Positions 8,685 to 17,713 of a stretch of DNA of 64,000 bases are shown piece after piece (within the stretch, counting starts at the first letter, position 1; each line of letters opens with the position of its first letter). The notes beneath the pieces are model-generated. The model had not been told where the DNA came from. It worked only from the letters and a program-made list of their open reading frames with translations, and did not search any database. The stretch lies in contig NZ_BFAG01000015.1 of the NCBI RefSeq assembly GCF_002897375.1, positions 45,001 to 109,000 of the forward strand, written 5' to 3'. The DNA comes from Deinococcus aerius. GTDB lineage: Bacteria; Deinococcota; Deinococci; Deinococcales; Deinococcaceae. The position numbers and the translations under genes are program-made.

Positions 8685-9170
8685 TCAGACCCTGCACAAG
8701 TACGCCCTTAGCATGGTAAAAGGAGGGCTGTTGTATTCGAACTTCGTCTGTTCGTAGAGGAGGGCACCAAGAGTTTTGTTGCTGGTGTCGGTGACAGTGT
8801 AATACTGCCGCACACTGTATTCGGTTTCTTGCCAAGGTACGTAGTGCAGTTTGTAACCCTGCGCTGTCATGTTGCTGACAAACGCACTTTTGGAGTGGCT
8901 GCCGGACTCATCGATTCCAGAAAGCATGTTCATCGTCTTGCAAGTGACGTTGTTGGCCTCCTTGATGCGTTGACTCGCCTCCTGGGCCTCCTTCTCGTAA
9001 TGCTCCATCGGCTCTGCTTCCAGCTTCATGGTTTCAAGCTCGCCGAGGTCGGCAATGTTGAAGACCAGCCTGTCACGTTCAAGACGAAGGCCACCCTGAC
9101 TGCCTCCGCAGCCGGACAGAAGGGCGAGGGTTGCTACGAGTCCCAGGGCGGGGAAAATACGATATTTCAC
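8685..9170 (-). CDS. Small lipoprotein inside the restriction locus, unknown function
   Basis: The N-terminus is a lipoprotein signal peptide ending in the lipobox LLSGC, so the mature protein (about 140 residues) is expected to be lipid-anchored outside the inner membrane. A charged, probably helical segment (residues about 50-75) is followed by a beta-rich part; two further cysteines may form a disulfide. The start is a GTG at 9170 with AGGAGG nine bases upstream. I do not recognise the family. It sits between hsdS and mrr on the same strand, which is odd for an exported protein. Confidence 0.75.
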   Translation of the reverse strand: MKYRIFPALGLVATLALLSGCGGSQGGLRLERDRLVFNIADLGELETMKLEAEPMEHYEKEAQEASQRIKEANNVTCKTMNMLSGIDESGSHSKSAFVSNMTAQGYKLHYVPWQETEYSVRQYYTVTDTSNKTLGALLYEQTKFEYNSPPFTMLRAYLCRV

Positions 9171-9266
9171 TATGTTGTTCCTCCTGCAAGGTGTTCAGAT
9201 TCAGCGTGAATTCGTCCCGACGGCCAGAGGACCGTTGGTATGGAGGGAGTCGGTAGGGTGGTTGTT

Positions 9267-10496
9267 TTAGACTTCGGCTGTTGCCACCGCCACCCGCACC
9301 TGCCCGGTAAGCAGGTCCTCCATCAGCCCCTGCTTCAGGGCCTGGAGCTTGGCGATTTGAGCTTGCTCTAAATCTACCTGGCGGTCAAAACTTTCGACAT
9401 ACTCAACCACGCGCTTTTGCTCTGTCAACGGTGGAAGCTGGATGGGGTACTTTCTTAGTTCGGTAAGTGTCACGGTTCTCTGGGCATTTCCCAGAGCTAC
9501 GGCATCGGCGTATCTCTTAATGTGTGGGCTTTCGAGCCATATAGACAGGAAGTGGGAGTCAACTCTTTTGACTTCAGGCTGTATATAAGCTATGTGTCGC
9601 TGAAAGGAGAAGTCAATTTCTTTGGAAATTCGGGCGGCGTGACCGTATGAGCCTACGACTGTGTAAAGGATTCCATCTCGTGTGGGTTGCCTTCCTCTTG
9701 ATACAACCCTGTATTCTGAAGGAGCTATAAACCCTGATTTTTCCCACAGAATACGACCGTTTCGAACGTTCGAAACGTACAGGAAGGGGATTCCAAAATC
9801 CACGGTTTTGACTGCTTGATGTGTGCCATCTGTTATTAAAGTCGCGACTTCTGCTAAGCGGGCTGCTTCCCACCCTCTCGGCACCCGCCCCAGGTCCGTC
9901 TCCTTGAACTGTTCCGGGTTCCGTTCCGGGTCGCGGAGCCTCCCGTTCTCGTCCAGCCCCCGCGTCAGCAGGTCGTGCAGGAGGCCCTGGCGGGTGGCCT
10001 GAAGCTTCTCGATGACGCGCTGCGTGCCCTCGATGGTGCGGTCGAGGGTATCGAGAATGGCCGCGATGCGGCGCTGTTCGGGAAGGGGGGGCCTCGGCAC
10101 TTCGAGAATGTCCCCCAAGTCTTTCGGAACATGGGGAACACCTGTACCTGTACGCCTCGATTGGATGAACTCAAACCGTGACTTCAGAAAGTGGGCGAGG
10201 TAGCGGGACTCCCAACCTGGATTGGGCCTGAGCCGCGCCACTGTTGAGCTGATGACCCCTTCAAGGTTCGTCGCCACCAGACCGGACCGTTCTCCATCCC
10301 AGAGCATCAGTACATCGTTGGGTTTAGCAGCTACGCCGTTCTTCGAGGTAGTCCATGATGAGGCCACTCCTTCAAAAGCCGCAGCTCCGATGTAAGGGAT
10401 GGAGGCACTGCTCACGTCAGACGAGTTGGCAACAATTCGGCCTTTGGCAATAGAGACAACTTGTTTCAGTTTCTCGTGCGGCCACTCACCCGACAT
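9267..10496 (-). CDS. hsdS: Type I restriction-modification specificity subunit S
   Basis: HsdS gives a Type I system its bipartite DNA target. Two target-recognition domains (about residues 1-135 and 210-345) alternate with two conserved helical spacers marked by [16 protein letters not shown] and [14 protein letters not shown] start at ATG 10496, which overlaps the hsdM stop by 11 bases, so translation is probably coupled. The upstream extension of the frame is antisense-like filler inside hsdM. Both recognition domains are visibly AT-richer than the conserved helices and neighbouring genes, the second most strongly, a sign of domain exchange. Length is 409 residues, usual for a two-domain HsdS. 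Confidence 0.93.
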   Translation of the reverse strand: MSGEWPHEKLKQVVSIAKGRIVANSSDVSSASIPYIGAAAFEGVASSWTTSKNGVAAKPNDVLMLWDGERSGLVATNLEGVISSTVARLRPNPGWESRYLAHFLKSRFEFIQSRRTGTGVPHVPKDLGDILEVPRPPLPEQRRIAAILDTLDRTIEGTQRVIEKLQATRQGLLHDLLTRGLDENGRLRDPERNPEQFKETDLGRVPRGWEAARLAEVATLITDGTHQAVKTVDFGIPFLYVSNVRNGRILWEKSGFIAPSEYRVVSRGRQPTRDGILYTVVGSYGHAARISKEIDFSFQRHIAYIQPEVKRVDSHFLSIWLESPHIKRYADAVALGNAQRTVTLTELRKYPIQLPPLTEQKRVVEYVESFDRQVDLEQAQIAKLQALKQGLMEDLLTGQVRVAVATAEV

Positions 10497-12948
10497 AACC
10501 CAACTCCCGCAAAAACCCGTCCAACTGCGCCGCTGCCTCATCCCTTTCGCGCTCCAGCTCGCGCAGGCTGACGTGGTACTTGTCGTGCCAGTTCTCCAGC
10601 GCGGCCACAATTTGGTTCCGGTGCGCGGTGACGGCGCGGTTCAGGGCCGTCTCCAGGTTCTCGCGCATGAAAGTCAGGGCGACGTGCTGCCGCTCGGCGT
10701 CGGTCATGCGGTCGGCGGTGGCCGCCAAACTGCTGAGGGCCTGCGCGAGCGTCTGCTTGTGGGCCTTCCTGGCGTCGGTCAGCTTCTTCTTGACCAGCCG
10801 GGCAACGGCAGCATTCTGGGCGGCCTCGAAGGGGTCGCGTTCTTCGGCCTCGTCGCCTTCCTCGCCGCCCTCACCCTCCAGTTCGGCCAGCTCGGCTTCG
10901 AGTTCGGCCCGCTTCTCCTCCAGCGCCCCAAGCGCCTGCATGGACCTGGGGGCCAGGGCGTGCAGCAGACGGTCCCGGTCAATGCCGCCCGTGGTGCTGG
11001 TGTCGCTGTCGTCGCCCGTGGCGTTCTGTATCCAGCCGTTCAGCAACTCCCGCCACCCGCTCGCCGCCAGCGTCTTGAGGTTGTACTTGTTGGCGTCCCA
11101 CCACGACGCGATGACCCCGGCGACCTGAAAGGGGGTGAGGAGAGGTGTGGTCATGTTGCCTATACCTTCGGCTGGCCGCATCGCCTGCTGAAAGCTGCTC
11201 AGCAGTTCGGCCCGCAGCCGCTGCAACGCTCTCGTTTCGGGCAGGGCGATGATGTGGCGGTGATGCTCGTCCCACCAGCGGACGAACTGGGTTTGAAGCT
11301 GCCTCTCGGTGTCCTGAACGCCGCTGTTCCCCTCGACGATGGCCCGCAGCCTCCGGCGCTCGCTGGCCTGCTCGCTGAAGTGCAGATAGGGGGCACCCTC
11401 CGCGTCCTGCTGGAAGACCGTCCCCACCACGTCAAAGCCGTGCGAGGCGAACAGTTCCCGCTGCGCCTCCACCTCGGCGCGGGGCACGCCGCCCTGAAGG
11501 TGGGCGCGAACGTCGTGCGGCTCCGGGGCGGGCGTGTTGTCGGCGTAGCGCCGGATGTTCAGGTTGTAGTCGTTCTCGGCCAGCTCCTCCACGGTCACGA
11601 CGCGGGCGTAGCCGGGCACGTCCCGGAACGCCTCGTAGGTGCTGGCAATCTTCTCGATGTGCTCGGCCCGCAGGTAGTTCTGGGCGCGGCCCGCATGGTA
11701 CTCGGCGTCGGCGTTGATGAACAGCACCTTGCCCTGCCGCTCCTTCGGCTTGTCCCCCTGGTGCCGCAGAATGAGGATGGCGGCGGGGATGCCCGTCCCG
11801 TAGAACAGGTTGGCGGGCAGGCCGATGACGGCCTCCAGCACGTCGTCCTTCAGCAGGCCCTTGCGAATGGCCTTCTCCTCGCCGCCCCGGAACAGGACGC
11901 CGTGGGGCATCACGGTGGCGACCACGCCGCCCTTGCGGGTCACGGCCAGCATGTGTTGGAGGAACATCAGGTCGGCCTTCTTGCCCGTCTCCGGGGTCAT
12001 GCCGTACCGGAAGCGGCCCGGCACCTCCAGGTCCTTCGCGCTGAAGTTGAGGCTGAAGGGCGGGTTGGCAATCACGCGGTCGAAGCGCATCAGGCCACCC
12101 GTCTCGTCCCTGTGCAGGGGGCGGGCGAGGGTGTCATCGTTGCGCAGGTCGGCGTCGTGAATGCCGTGCATGATGAGGTTCATCTTCGCCATCGCCCACG
12201 AGCCGCCGTTGGCGTCCTGGCCGAAGAGGGCCACTGTGTCCGGGTCGCCGCCATGCTCCTCGACGTACTGGCGGCTCTGAATGAGCATCCCGCCCGACCC
12301 GACGGTGGGGTCGTACACGCGCATGCCCGGCTGGGGGTGGATGAGCCGGACCATCAGGCGCACCACGTCACGCGGGGTATAAAACTCGCCGCCTTTCTTG
12401 CCCGCGCTGTCGGCGAACTCCTTGACCAGGTACTCGTAGGCCGCCCCCAGCAGGTCGGGGAACTCGAAGTCCTCGTCCCGCAAGGGCACCCTGCCGAAGT
12501 GCTCGATAAGTTCGCGCAGCTTGGAGTCGGGAACGCGGGTCTGCCCGACCTTGCGGTTGAAATCGATGTGGCTGACCACGCCCTCCAGGGCGGCGAAGTT
12601 CGCCTCCTCCAGCGCACCGAGCGCCTTGTTCAGGCCATCGCCGACATCCTTGTGCAGGTGGTCCCGGAGGTACGCCCAGCGAGCTTTTTCCGGCACGAAG
12701 AAGACCTGCTGCTCCTCATAGTAGGAGGGGTTGTCGGCGCGTTGGGCGGCCTGCTCTGGCGTGCGGCCTGCCGCAAGCTGGTCCTTCAAGATACGAGCCC
12801 GCTGGGCGTCGAACACGTCGGAGGCCCGCTTCAGGAACAGCATCCCGAAGATGTACTCCTTGAACTCCGAGGCGTCCATCTTGCCCCGCAGGATGTCGGC
12901 GGCGGCGAAGAGGTGCCGTTCCAGTTGTTTCAGGGTGAGCTTGGGCAT
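10486..12948 (-). CDS. hsdM: Type I restriction-modification N6-adenine methyltransferase subunit M
   Basis: The HsdM core is clear: an N-terminal helical domain, then [10 protein letters not shown] (187-195), the SAM-binding motif DPTVGSGGM (213-221) and the catalytic NPPF (295-298). It methylates adenine in the host target and forms the M2S core of the complex. At 820 residues it has a long C-terminal extension (about 500-820) rich in Glu, Arg and Ala that is probably coiled coil; many HsdM proteins are closer to 500-600. GGAAGGA precedes the ATG and TATCCT lies further upstream as a possible -10. It heads the leftward restriction locus and overlaps hsdS. Confidence 0.95.
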   Translation of the reverse strand: MPKLTLKQLERHLFAAADILRGKMDASEFKEYIFGMLFLKRASDVFDAQRARILKDQLAAGRTPEQAAQRADNPSYYEEQQVFFVPEKARWAYLRDHLHKDVGDGLNKALGALEEANFAALEGVVSHIDFNRKVGQTRVPDSKLRELIEHFGRVPLRDEDFEFPDLLGAAYEYLVKEFADSAGKKGGEFYTPRDVVRLMVRLIHPQPGMRVYDPTVGSGGMLIQSRQYVEEHGGDPDTVALFGQDANGGSWAMAKMNLIMHGIHDADLRNDDTLARPLHRDETGGLMRFDRVIANPPFSLNFSAKDLEVPGRFRYGMTPETGKKADLMFLQHMLAVTRKGGVVATVMPHGVLFRGGEEKAIRKGLLKDDVLEAVIGLPANLFYGTGIPAAILILRHQGDKPKERQGKVLFINADAEYHAGRAQNYLRAEHIEKIASTYEAFRDVPGYARVVTVEELAENDYNLNIRRYADNTPAPEPHDVRAHLQGGVPRAEVEAQRELFASHGFDVVGTVFQQDAEGAPYLHFSEQASERRRLRAIVEGNSGVQDTERQLQTQFVRWWDEHHRHIIALPETRALQRLRAELLSSFQQAMRPAEGIGNMTTPLLTPFQVAGVIASWWDANKYNLKTLAASGWRELLNGWIQNATGDDSDTSTTGGIDRDRLLHALAPRSMQALGALEEKRAELEAELAELEGEGGEEGDEAEERDPFEAAQNAAVARLVKKKLTDARKAHKQTLAQALSSLAATADRMTDAERQHVALTFMRENLETALNRAVTAHRNQIVAALENWHDKYHVSLRELERERDEAAAQLDGFLRELGYVG

Positions 12949-12976
12949 GGAATCCTTCCCAGGATAGGGGACGCGG

Positions 12977-13012
12977 AGAAGGCCAGGACGACGGGTTGCG
13001 CCCTGGCCTTCT
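12977..13012 (-). terminator. Hairpin between the lipoprotein gene and hsdM
   Basis: An 11-bp perfect stem (AGAAGGCCAGG and its complement) with a 14-base loop follows the lipoprotein stop on the leftward strand. It probably separates that gene from the hsdM transcript. Confidence 0.6.
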
Positions 13013-13027
13013 CTGTGGGGCGGAGCT

Positions 13028-13402
13028 TCAGCAGCGCACCGTGTTTCTCGTGCCCTGCCCAGTCAGGGTCACCGTTCGACACGGCACGCCGTTCCTGGAC
13101 ATGGTCGCCTTTACCTCCGTCGCGGTGACCAGCTCGACCGTGAAGTAGAAGTTCCTGGAGCTGACCTGGCTGAAGGTCGCGGGAAGCTGAATGCCGGTAC
13201 GTGGAGCGGTGGATGGCTTTCCGGGCATGTAGACCCCTTCGGCCTCGCACATGGATTCGGACTCGTAGCCCTGCTCGACGTAGCACACGCCGACACCACC
13301 CGTGCCAGTCAGGGCAAGGTCGTACTTCGCCGGGGCGCCATTCTGGTTGCAGGAGGCGAGGAGCAGCATCAGGGCGGTGAGAATGGGGGCAATCTTGTTC
13401 AT
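13028..13402 (-). CDS. Small lipoprotein, unknown function
   Basis: The protein (124 residues) begins with a lipoprotein signal peptide ending LLASC, so it should be lipid-anchored. The mature part has four more cysteines, some in C-V-E and P-C-R contexts, compatible with disulfide bonds, and looks beta-rich. I start at ATG 13402 because AAAGAGG lies six bases upstream and the signal peptide begins there; the frame extends upstream without a signal. It lies between the SHOCT membrane-protein gene and hsdM, separated from both by hairpins. I do not recognise a named family. Confidence 0.75.
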   Translation of the reverse strand: MNKIAPILTALMLLLASCNQNGAPAKYDLALTGTGGVGVCYVEQGYESESMCEAEGVYMPGKPSTAPRTGIQLPATFSQVSSRNFYFTVELVTATEVKATMSRNGVPCRTVTLTGQGTRNTVRC

Positions 13403-13468
13403 GGAATACCTCTTTCGTTGGGCTGAACAGTTCAGCCTGGGTTTGGGCATGGCGCGAAGGGGGGCCAG

Positions 13469-13496
13469 AAAAATGGGCAACCAGACGCGGCTGCCC
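13469..13496 (-). terminator. Intrinsic terminator after the DUF2628/SHOCT gene
   Basis: On the leftward strand GGGCAGC and GTTGCCC form a stem followed by ATTTTT, just past the stop of the upstream gene. Confidence 0.65.
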
Positions 13497-13516
13497 TTTC
13501 GGCCTTCGTGTTGCGT

Positions 13517-14110
13517 TCAGATGTTCGCGGCGGAAGCTCCCGTCGTCGTGGTCCCAACTTGGCCCTCGAACATGATGTCGCGCTTCTTGGCCTCGTACTC
13601 CATCTGGGAAAGGATGCCAGCACGGCGCATGTCTTCCAGCGCGGCCAGCTTCTTCTCCCGCTCGGCGTCGAGTTCCAGTTGCAGCCGCTTCTGGGCGTAT
13701 TCGGCCTCCGAGATGACTCCCTGGGTCCGGGCGTTCTCCAGCGCCACGAGCCGCGTCGCCGCGTTGCTGGGGGCAGGAGCGGCGGAGGTCGGGCTGGTAA
13801 CGCCCGGCACGGCGTCGGGGGCCACACCGCCTCCGTCCCAGAGCTGGGTGCCCTTGCGCTTGAGCAGGTAGAGGTCATAGTTGGCGACCATACCGGTAGC
13901 TATCCAGGTGAGTGGGACGGCGACGCCCCCAGTGGCGACAGCTAGAATGAGCGTGGCGACGGCGTAAATAATGGCCTTGACCCACAGACCCCGGTACAGA
14001 TACCAGAAAAAGCCCAGAGCGAAGGCCGCCCAGTTCCAGGTGGCTATCCATCGGCCTCCGGCATCATCGAACCGGCGGAAGGTGTCGTCGTAACTCGCTG
14101 GCAGGCTCAT
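13517..14110 (-). CDS. DUF2628 membrane protein with tandem SHOCT segments
   Basis: The first about 90 residues contain two hydrophobic stretches around NWAAFALGFFWYLYRGLW and a following AVATLILAVATGGVAV, the pattern of DUF2628 membrane proteins. After a Pro/Ala linker come two SHOCT-like helices with the LEDMRRAGILSQMEYEAKK pattern (about residues 135-160 and 160-185). SHOCT domains are short oligomerisation modules. I start at ATG 14110, where the conserved MSLPASYDDTFRRFDD begins; GGGAGT lies upstream. The far longer upstream extension is not supported. Role unknown; likely an inner-membrane protein of 197 residues. Confidence 0.78.
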   Translation of the reverse strand: MSLPASYDDTFRRFDDAGGRWIATWNWAAFALGFFWYLYRGLWVKAIIYAVATLILAVATGGVAVPLTWIATGMVANYDLYLLKRKGTQLWDGGGVAPDAVPGVTSPTSAAPAPSNAATRLVALENARTQGVISEAEYAQKRLQLELDAEREKKLAALEDMRRAGILSQMEYEAKKRDIMFEGQVGTTTTGASAANI

Positions 14111-14267
14111 AGGTACTCCCTTTGTCCGGCGGGAAGGCGGGTCAACGCTGACCAGGACGAGTGATTTATGGTCACCGCTCTCCCGTCTGAATCTGGATGA
14201 ACCGTAGCAGGCTCGGTGCCGGGGAGGAGGCGCAAATCCTGCACGTCCCCCCCAATACCCCCAACGC

Positions 14268-14462
14268 TCAGTTCCCCGACCACTCCTTCGGCCTGGACAG
14301 CACGGCCAGCTCCGGGTACTCGGCTTCGAGCAGGGCGCGGCGGGTTCGGTGGTCGCAGTACAGCTTCTCCGGGTGGGCCTGCTCAGGCCCCGCCCAGTCC
14401 TCATGCAAGAGGAAAGGCCGAAGGAAGTACCATGACGGGGATGAGCACCAAGCGCCACACAC
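14268..14462 (-). pseudogene. Remnant paralogue of the small protein encoded at 14599-14868
   Basis: The last 19 codons encode EAEYPELAVLSRPKEWSGN, which closely matches the C-terminus EEEHPLLAVLSRPAGWRGN of the next gene to the right on the same strand. The N-terminal part shows no similarity and no ribosome site, and it overlaps a small rightward gene. I read it as a truncated copy, though a short functional gene cannot be excluded. Confidence 0.4.
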
Positions 14463-14575
14463 CGACCGGTTCCTCCCAGAAGGCCCAGGAGAAACCCGCG
14501 CCGGACGTGCGTGCTGTGGCGCTGAAGGTGCTGGAGAAACGTTGGGCAGTGTTTGCGGGACTTGCCAAGCGGTAA
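14432..14575 (+). CDS. Small basic protein, 47 residues, unknown
   Basis: A short frame starts at ATG 14432 with AAGGAAG upstream, and a second in-frame ATG follows three codons later. The product is lysine- and arginine-rich with a predicted amphipathic helix (VRAVALKVLEKRWAVFAGLAKR) at the C-terminus. It could be a small DNA- or membrane-associated protein; no family is recognised. It overlaps the antisense remnant at 14268-14462. Confidence 0.4.
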   Translation: MTGMSTKRHTPTGSSQKAQEKPAPDVRAVALKVLEKRWAVFAGLAKR

Positions 14576-14598
14576 CACGGCCAGCCCAGCCGTCCCGG

Positions 14599-14868
14599 TC
14601 AGTTGCCCCGCCATCCAGCGGGCCGCGACAGAACGGCCAGGAGGGGGTGCTCCTCCTCCATCCGCATTCGCCTCCGCTGATGCTGGGCGAAGAGCCGGGT
14701 CAGGTGGGTCATCTCTGGGCTGTTCAGGTCGTCGTCACTGTCCGGGACCATCAGCACACTCAGGGCATTCAGGTTGGTCAGGACTTGCAGGTACGCCTCG
14801 GCCACAGGAGTGGGGACGTCGCTTTCGGCGAGGCGAGCTCGGACTTGTTCAACAAAGGTGAAGTACAT
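14599..14868 (-). CDS. Small hypothetical protein, 89 residues
   Basis: The frame begins at ATG 14868 with a strong TGGAGGAA site upstream. The product is acidic at its centre (DSDDDLNSPE) and ends with a charged helix and the tail HPLLAVLSRPAGWRGN that recurs in the truncated copy at 14268-14462. Recurrence of the tail supports real coding. Function unknown. A terminator-like hairpin lies between any upstream promoter and this gene. Confidence 0.6.
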   Translation of the reverse strand: MYFTFVEQVRARLAESDVPTPVAEAYLQVLTNLNALSVLMVPDSDDDLNSPEMTHLTRLFAQHQRRRMRMEEEHPLLAVLSRPAGWRGN

Positions 14869-14890
14869 GGGTTCCTCCAAAAGGAAAAGC

Positions 14891-14918
14891 CCCCGGCTGC
14901 TGCGGGCAGTCCGGGGGT
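14891..14918 (-). terminator. Terminator-like hairpin directly upstream of a start codon
   Basis: On the leftward strand CCCCCGG and CCGGGGG form a stem followed by CTTTTCCTTTT, ending a few bases before the ribosome site of the gene at 14868. No leftward gene is visible upstream, so it could be an attenuator or the end of a small RNA. Confidence 0.5.
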
Positions 14919-14929
14919 TAAGAGGGCAG

Positions 14930-15200
14930 GTGAATGATGCGGGCGCCTGAGCTTGAGGGTGAAGCCTTCAAGAGGTAGACGGTGCCGCGCTACGGACGGG
15001 TTGGGCTGCTCATGCTCCTTGAACTCCTGTCCTCCCTATGAGGCACCACTGGCCTGGGCCAAGGCTTGACAAGTTCCGGGGTAGAGCGTAAAGTTTCCCT
15101 CCGGTGCTCGCAGGCACCCAGGGCAGGACAAGCTGGTGTTCCACGAGACTTGACCCTGAACCCGTTCTGAAATAAGCTGTCCTGGACGGGGAAAAATGGA
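14930..15200. other. Gap with promoter-like sequences, no gene
   Basis: No coding frame is convincing. TTGACA (15066-15071), a 17-base spacer and TAAAGT (15089-15094) form a good rightward promoter. A second promoter closer to the tRNA is listed separately. The first may serve a leader RNA or the tRNA. Confidence 0.4.
15150..15178 (+). promoter_or_regulatory. Probable promoter of tRNA-Arg
   Basis: TTGACC, a 17-base spacer and TAAGCT end 30 bases before the tRNA, a normal distance for a short 5' leader. Confidence 0.45.
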
Positions 15201-15208
15201 ATAGGAAT

Positions 15209-15285
<77 letters not shown>

Positions 15286-15290
15286 AAAAG

Positions 15291-15316
15291 ACCCCCTCTG
15301 AGAGGGGGTTTTCCTG
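15291..15316 (+). terminator. Terminator of tRNA-Arg
   Basis: ACCCCCTCT and AGAGGGGGT form a stem followed by a T-rich run directly after the tRNA. Confidence 0.85.
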
Positions 15317-15578
15317 TTTTTGGCCCCGTTCAAAACAACGCGTTGTTGGAACTGACGCCGGATTTGACACCGGGTGGATCGGCAACGCCCGTCCTGTTAC
15401 GGCCGCCTCACGGGAGAAACTGTGGCCCCTCCGGGTGGGTTTCTCCCAGGTAGAGGGAGTCACCCCGGAACGTGCCTTGCTGGGGAGATGAACAAGTGTT
15501 TATGTCCTTTTCACCTCCTCCTGGGCATGGCACAATGCGCGGCCTTGCGTCGGGCTGTCCCCGCTGCACGCCCACGCC

Positions 15579-16910
15579 ATGACTGACCTCCCCTCCCTGC
15601 CCCCTGCCCGCATCCGGCGGACGATGCGCCTCTCCACGCTGGAAGGCTCCATCACGCAGCTCTTCATCAACTGGACGACCGGCTCCGTCCTGACCGGGTA
15701 CCTGCTGCACCTCGGCGCCGGCCCGAAAGAACTCGCCCTGGTGGCCTCCGTGCCCATGCTCGCCCAGGTCGTCAGCCCCTTCGCCGCGCTCCTCGCCGCC
15801 CGGTTCGGCTCGCGCAAGGGGCTCAGCGCCCTGTTCGCCGCCCTCGGCCGCGGGCTGTGGATTCTCGCCGCCCTCTTGCCGCTGCTGGGCCTTCCCTACG
15901 CCTGGGCCACGCCCGTTCTCGTCGCGCTGGTCGCGGTGTCTGCCGTCTTCCAGGCCGCTTGCGGGAGCCTGTGGAGCGCCTTCATGGGCGACGTGGTCCC
16001 CGACCGGGAGCGGGGGCGCTACTTCGGGCTGCGCACCGGAGTGGCCGGGGTGGTCGGCATGCTGGGTAACCTCGCGGCGGCCGTGGTCCTCGACCGCCTC
16101 GCCGCCCCCCTGAACTTTCAGGTCGTGCTCGGCGTGGGCGTGCTGTGCGCGCTGATCGGCGCGGTCCTGGTCCTCCTGCACGACGAGCCCCCCATGCAGC
16201 GGCAGCGTGTGGAACTGCGGGCGACCTTCACCGCCCCCTGGCGGGACCGCAACTTTCGCAGGTTCCTCGCCTTCTCGACCCACTGGCACTTCTCGGTCAT
16301 GCTGGCGGGTCCCTTCGTGTTCGCGTACTTCCTCGGGCAACTGCACCTGTCCTTCACGCAGATCGCGGTCTGGTCGGCTATTGCCTCCTCCTGCGCGCTG
16401 GTCACGAGCTGGTGGTGGGGCCGGGTCGCCGACCACGTTGGGAACAAACCGGTGCTGCGCTTCGGGACCATCCTGGCGGGGGTCGGCCTGCCCGGGAGCT
16501 GGATTCTGGCCGGGCTGAGCGGAAGGGTCGAGTTCATCTGGCTCAGCGCCGTGCTGGATGCCGTCGCCTGGGGGGCCATTGGCCCGGCCCTGTTCAACCT
16601 GGCGCTGGGCAGCGCTCCCAGGGAGGGCCGCACCGCCTTCTTCGCCATGTTCAGCCTGGTGAGCGGCCTGGCGGGCTGCGTGGGCGGGTTGATCGCGGGT
16701 CCGCTCCTGGGCGGGTTCCTGGCGCACCCGCTGACCACGTCCCTGTTCACCTGGACCGGGTACCACACGTTGTTCGCCCTGTCGGGTGTGGCGCGCGCGA
16801 ACAGCTGGCTGCTGCTGCGCCGGGTGGGGGAGCCGGGGGAGGCGCGGCTGCGTGAGGGCGTACGGGCCGTTCGGGTGCGTGGCCGCGCCCCAGTCAACGC
16901 TGGCGACTGA
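15579..16910 (+). CDS. MFS transporter
   Basis: The 443-residue product has about twelve hydrophobic segments and the major facilitator loop 2-3 signature as GSRKGL near residue 90; a second-half counterpart GRVADHVGNKP follows near residue 285. It is an inner-membrane secondary transporter; its substrate cannot be read from sequence. The start ATG at 15579 follows the C-rich sequence CCCACGCC with no clear ribosome site. It stands alone between tRNA-Arg and a strong terminator, and borders the decayed zone to the right. Confidence 0.88.
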   Translation: MTDLPSLPPARIRRTMRLSTLEGSITQLFINWTTGSVLTGYLLHLGAGPKELALVASVPMLAQVVSPFAALLAARFGSRKGLSALFAALGRGLWILAALLPLLGLPYAWATPVLVALVAVSAVFQAACGSLWSAFMGDVVPDRERGRYFGLRTGVAGVVGMLGNLAAAVVLDRLAAPLNFQVVLGVGVLCALIGAVLVLLHDEPPMQRQRVELRATFTAPWRDRNFRRFLAFSTHWHFSVMLAGPFVFAYFLGQLHLSFTQIAVWSAIASSCALVTSWWWGRVADHVGNKPVLRFGTILAGVGLPGSWILAGLSGRVEFIWLSAVLDAVAWGAIGPALFNLALGSAPREGRTAFFAMFSLVSGLAGCVGGLIAGPLLGGFLAHPLTTSLFTWTGYHTLFALSGVARANSWLLLRRVGEPGEARLREGVRAVRVRGRAPVNAGD

Positions 16911-16934
16911 ACGGCCCAGGGGTACCGAAGAAGG

Positions 16935-16977
16935 ACGAGAACGCCCGCCCCCGGAAAAAGAGGTCGGGCGTTCTCGT
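16935..16977 (+). terminator. Terminator after the MFS gene
   Basis: A perfect 13-bp inverted repeat (ACGAGAACGCCCG and complement) encloses an A-rich loop. It is symmetric and may work in both directions, also closing the leftward remnant beyond it. Confidence 0.75.
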
Positions 16978-16990
16978 TGTGGCCCTGGTG

Positions 16991-17367
16991 TTACCCCCTT
17001 CGGAAGCAGGCCTCTTCCTGCCGCACGATCCACGTCCAGGCCGTGCGGGTCAGCGCCTCGCGTTCCTCCACGGCCTGATGGCTGGGTCGCGCCGCCAGGG
17101 TCACCAGCTCCTCGAAGCGGCGTTGCACTTCCGGGTGCTGGGGGCGTCCTTGTCGGGCCACCACAGCTCCATCTCGTCTGGCAGGGTCAGGGCCTCGCTC
17201 CCGGAGAGGACGTGGTCGACCGGCCGCTGGTAGCCGTCCAGGCCGAACGTGACGGGCACCCAGCCGCAGCCGATGCGCAGTTCGAGGATCGTGCCGCAGT
17301 ACACCGGGCGGCCATTCAGGTGGTAGCGGCGTCCCCCGCCGTCATATCCCCATTCCAGAAGGCTCAT
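16991..17367 (-). pseudogene. Frameshifted DUF5348-like gene
   Basis: The frame from 17367 encodes MSLLEWGYDGGGRRYHLNGRP and continues to ELWWPDKD, the style of small DUF5348 proteins often found on mobile elements. It then enters 14 non-conserved codons and stops at 17101. In another frame the same strand continues as HPEVQRRFEELVTLAARPSHQ to a stop at 16991. A single frameshift near 17135-17150 would restore a protein of about 120 residues. Either the gene is broken or there is a sequence error. It follows the integrase remnant on the same strand. Confidence 0.55.
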
Positions 17368-17409
17368 CGGTAATTCTCCTTCGAATGGGGTCTCCTGGTG
17401 ACGGACGGC

Positions 17410-17713
17410 TCAGGGTTCCATCAGCGGCACGACCGCCTGCGTGGCCTGCTGAAGCTTCCCCGCCTCCAGCAGCGCCAGGGGGGAGCGGGTGCTCCCCGCC
17501 AGCGGCTGCCGCAGCCACGCCCACCCGTTCTAACAGCAGCAGGCAGGCCAGCGGCTTGAGCGCCTCCTGCCAGGCCTCGTCGTCCGGCCGGGCCGTCACC
17601 CCGACCCGGTCCAGCCCGGCCAGCGTGGCGACCTGTTCCACCGGCAACCCCATGACTTCCGCGATTCGGGCCGCGTGCGAGTGGCCGTGCAGGCTGCGGA
17701 TCAGGCCCGCCAT
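17410..17713 (-). pseudogene. Remnant downstream of the integrase, possibly a regulator, frameshifted
   Basis: From ATG 17713 the frame encodes a helical segment (HSHAARIAEVMGLPVEQVATLAG) that resembles a helix-turn-helix or antitoxin-like fold, and then becomes Ala/Gly-rich. Another frame carries sensible protein over the last about 110 bases, ending ALLEAGKLQQATQAVVPLMEP at the stop at 17410. A frameshift near 17520 is likely. It is in frame with the integrase remnant upstream, so it could be an extension of that protein. Function uncertain. Confidence 0.4.

Noticed and set aside
10399..13128. A 909-codon rightward open frame opposite hsdM
   Set aside because: It is the antisense of a clear HsdM gene; the product is a Leu/Val/His-rich string with no motifs, the usual effect of GC-rich codon use.
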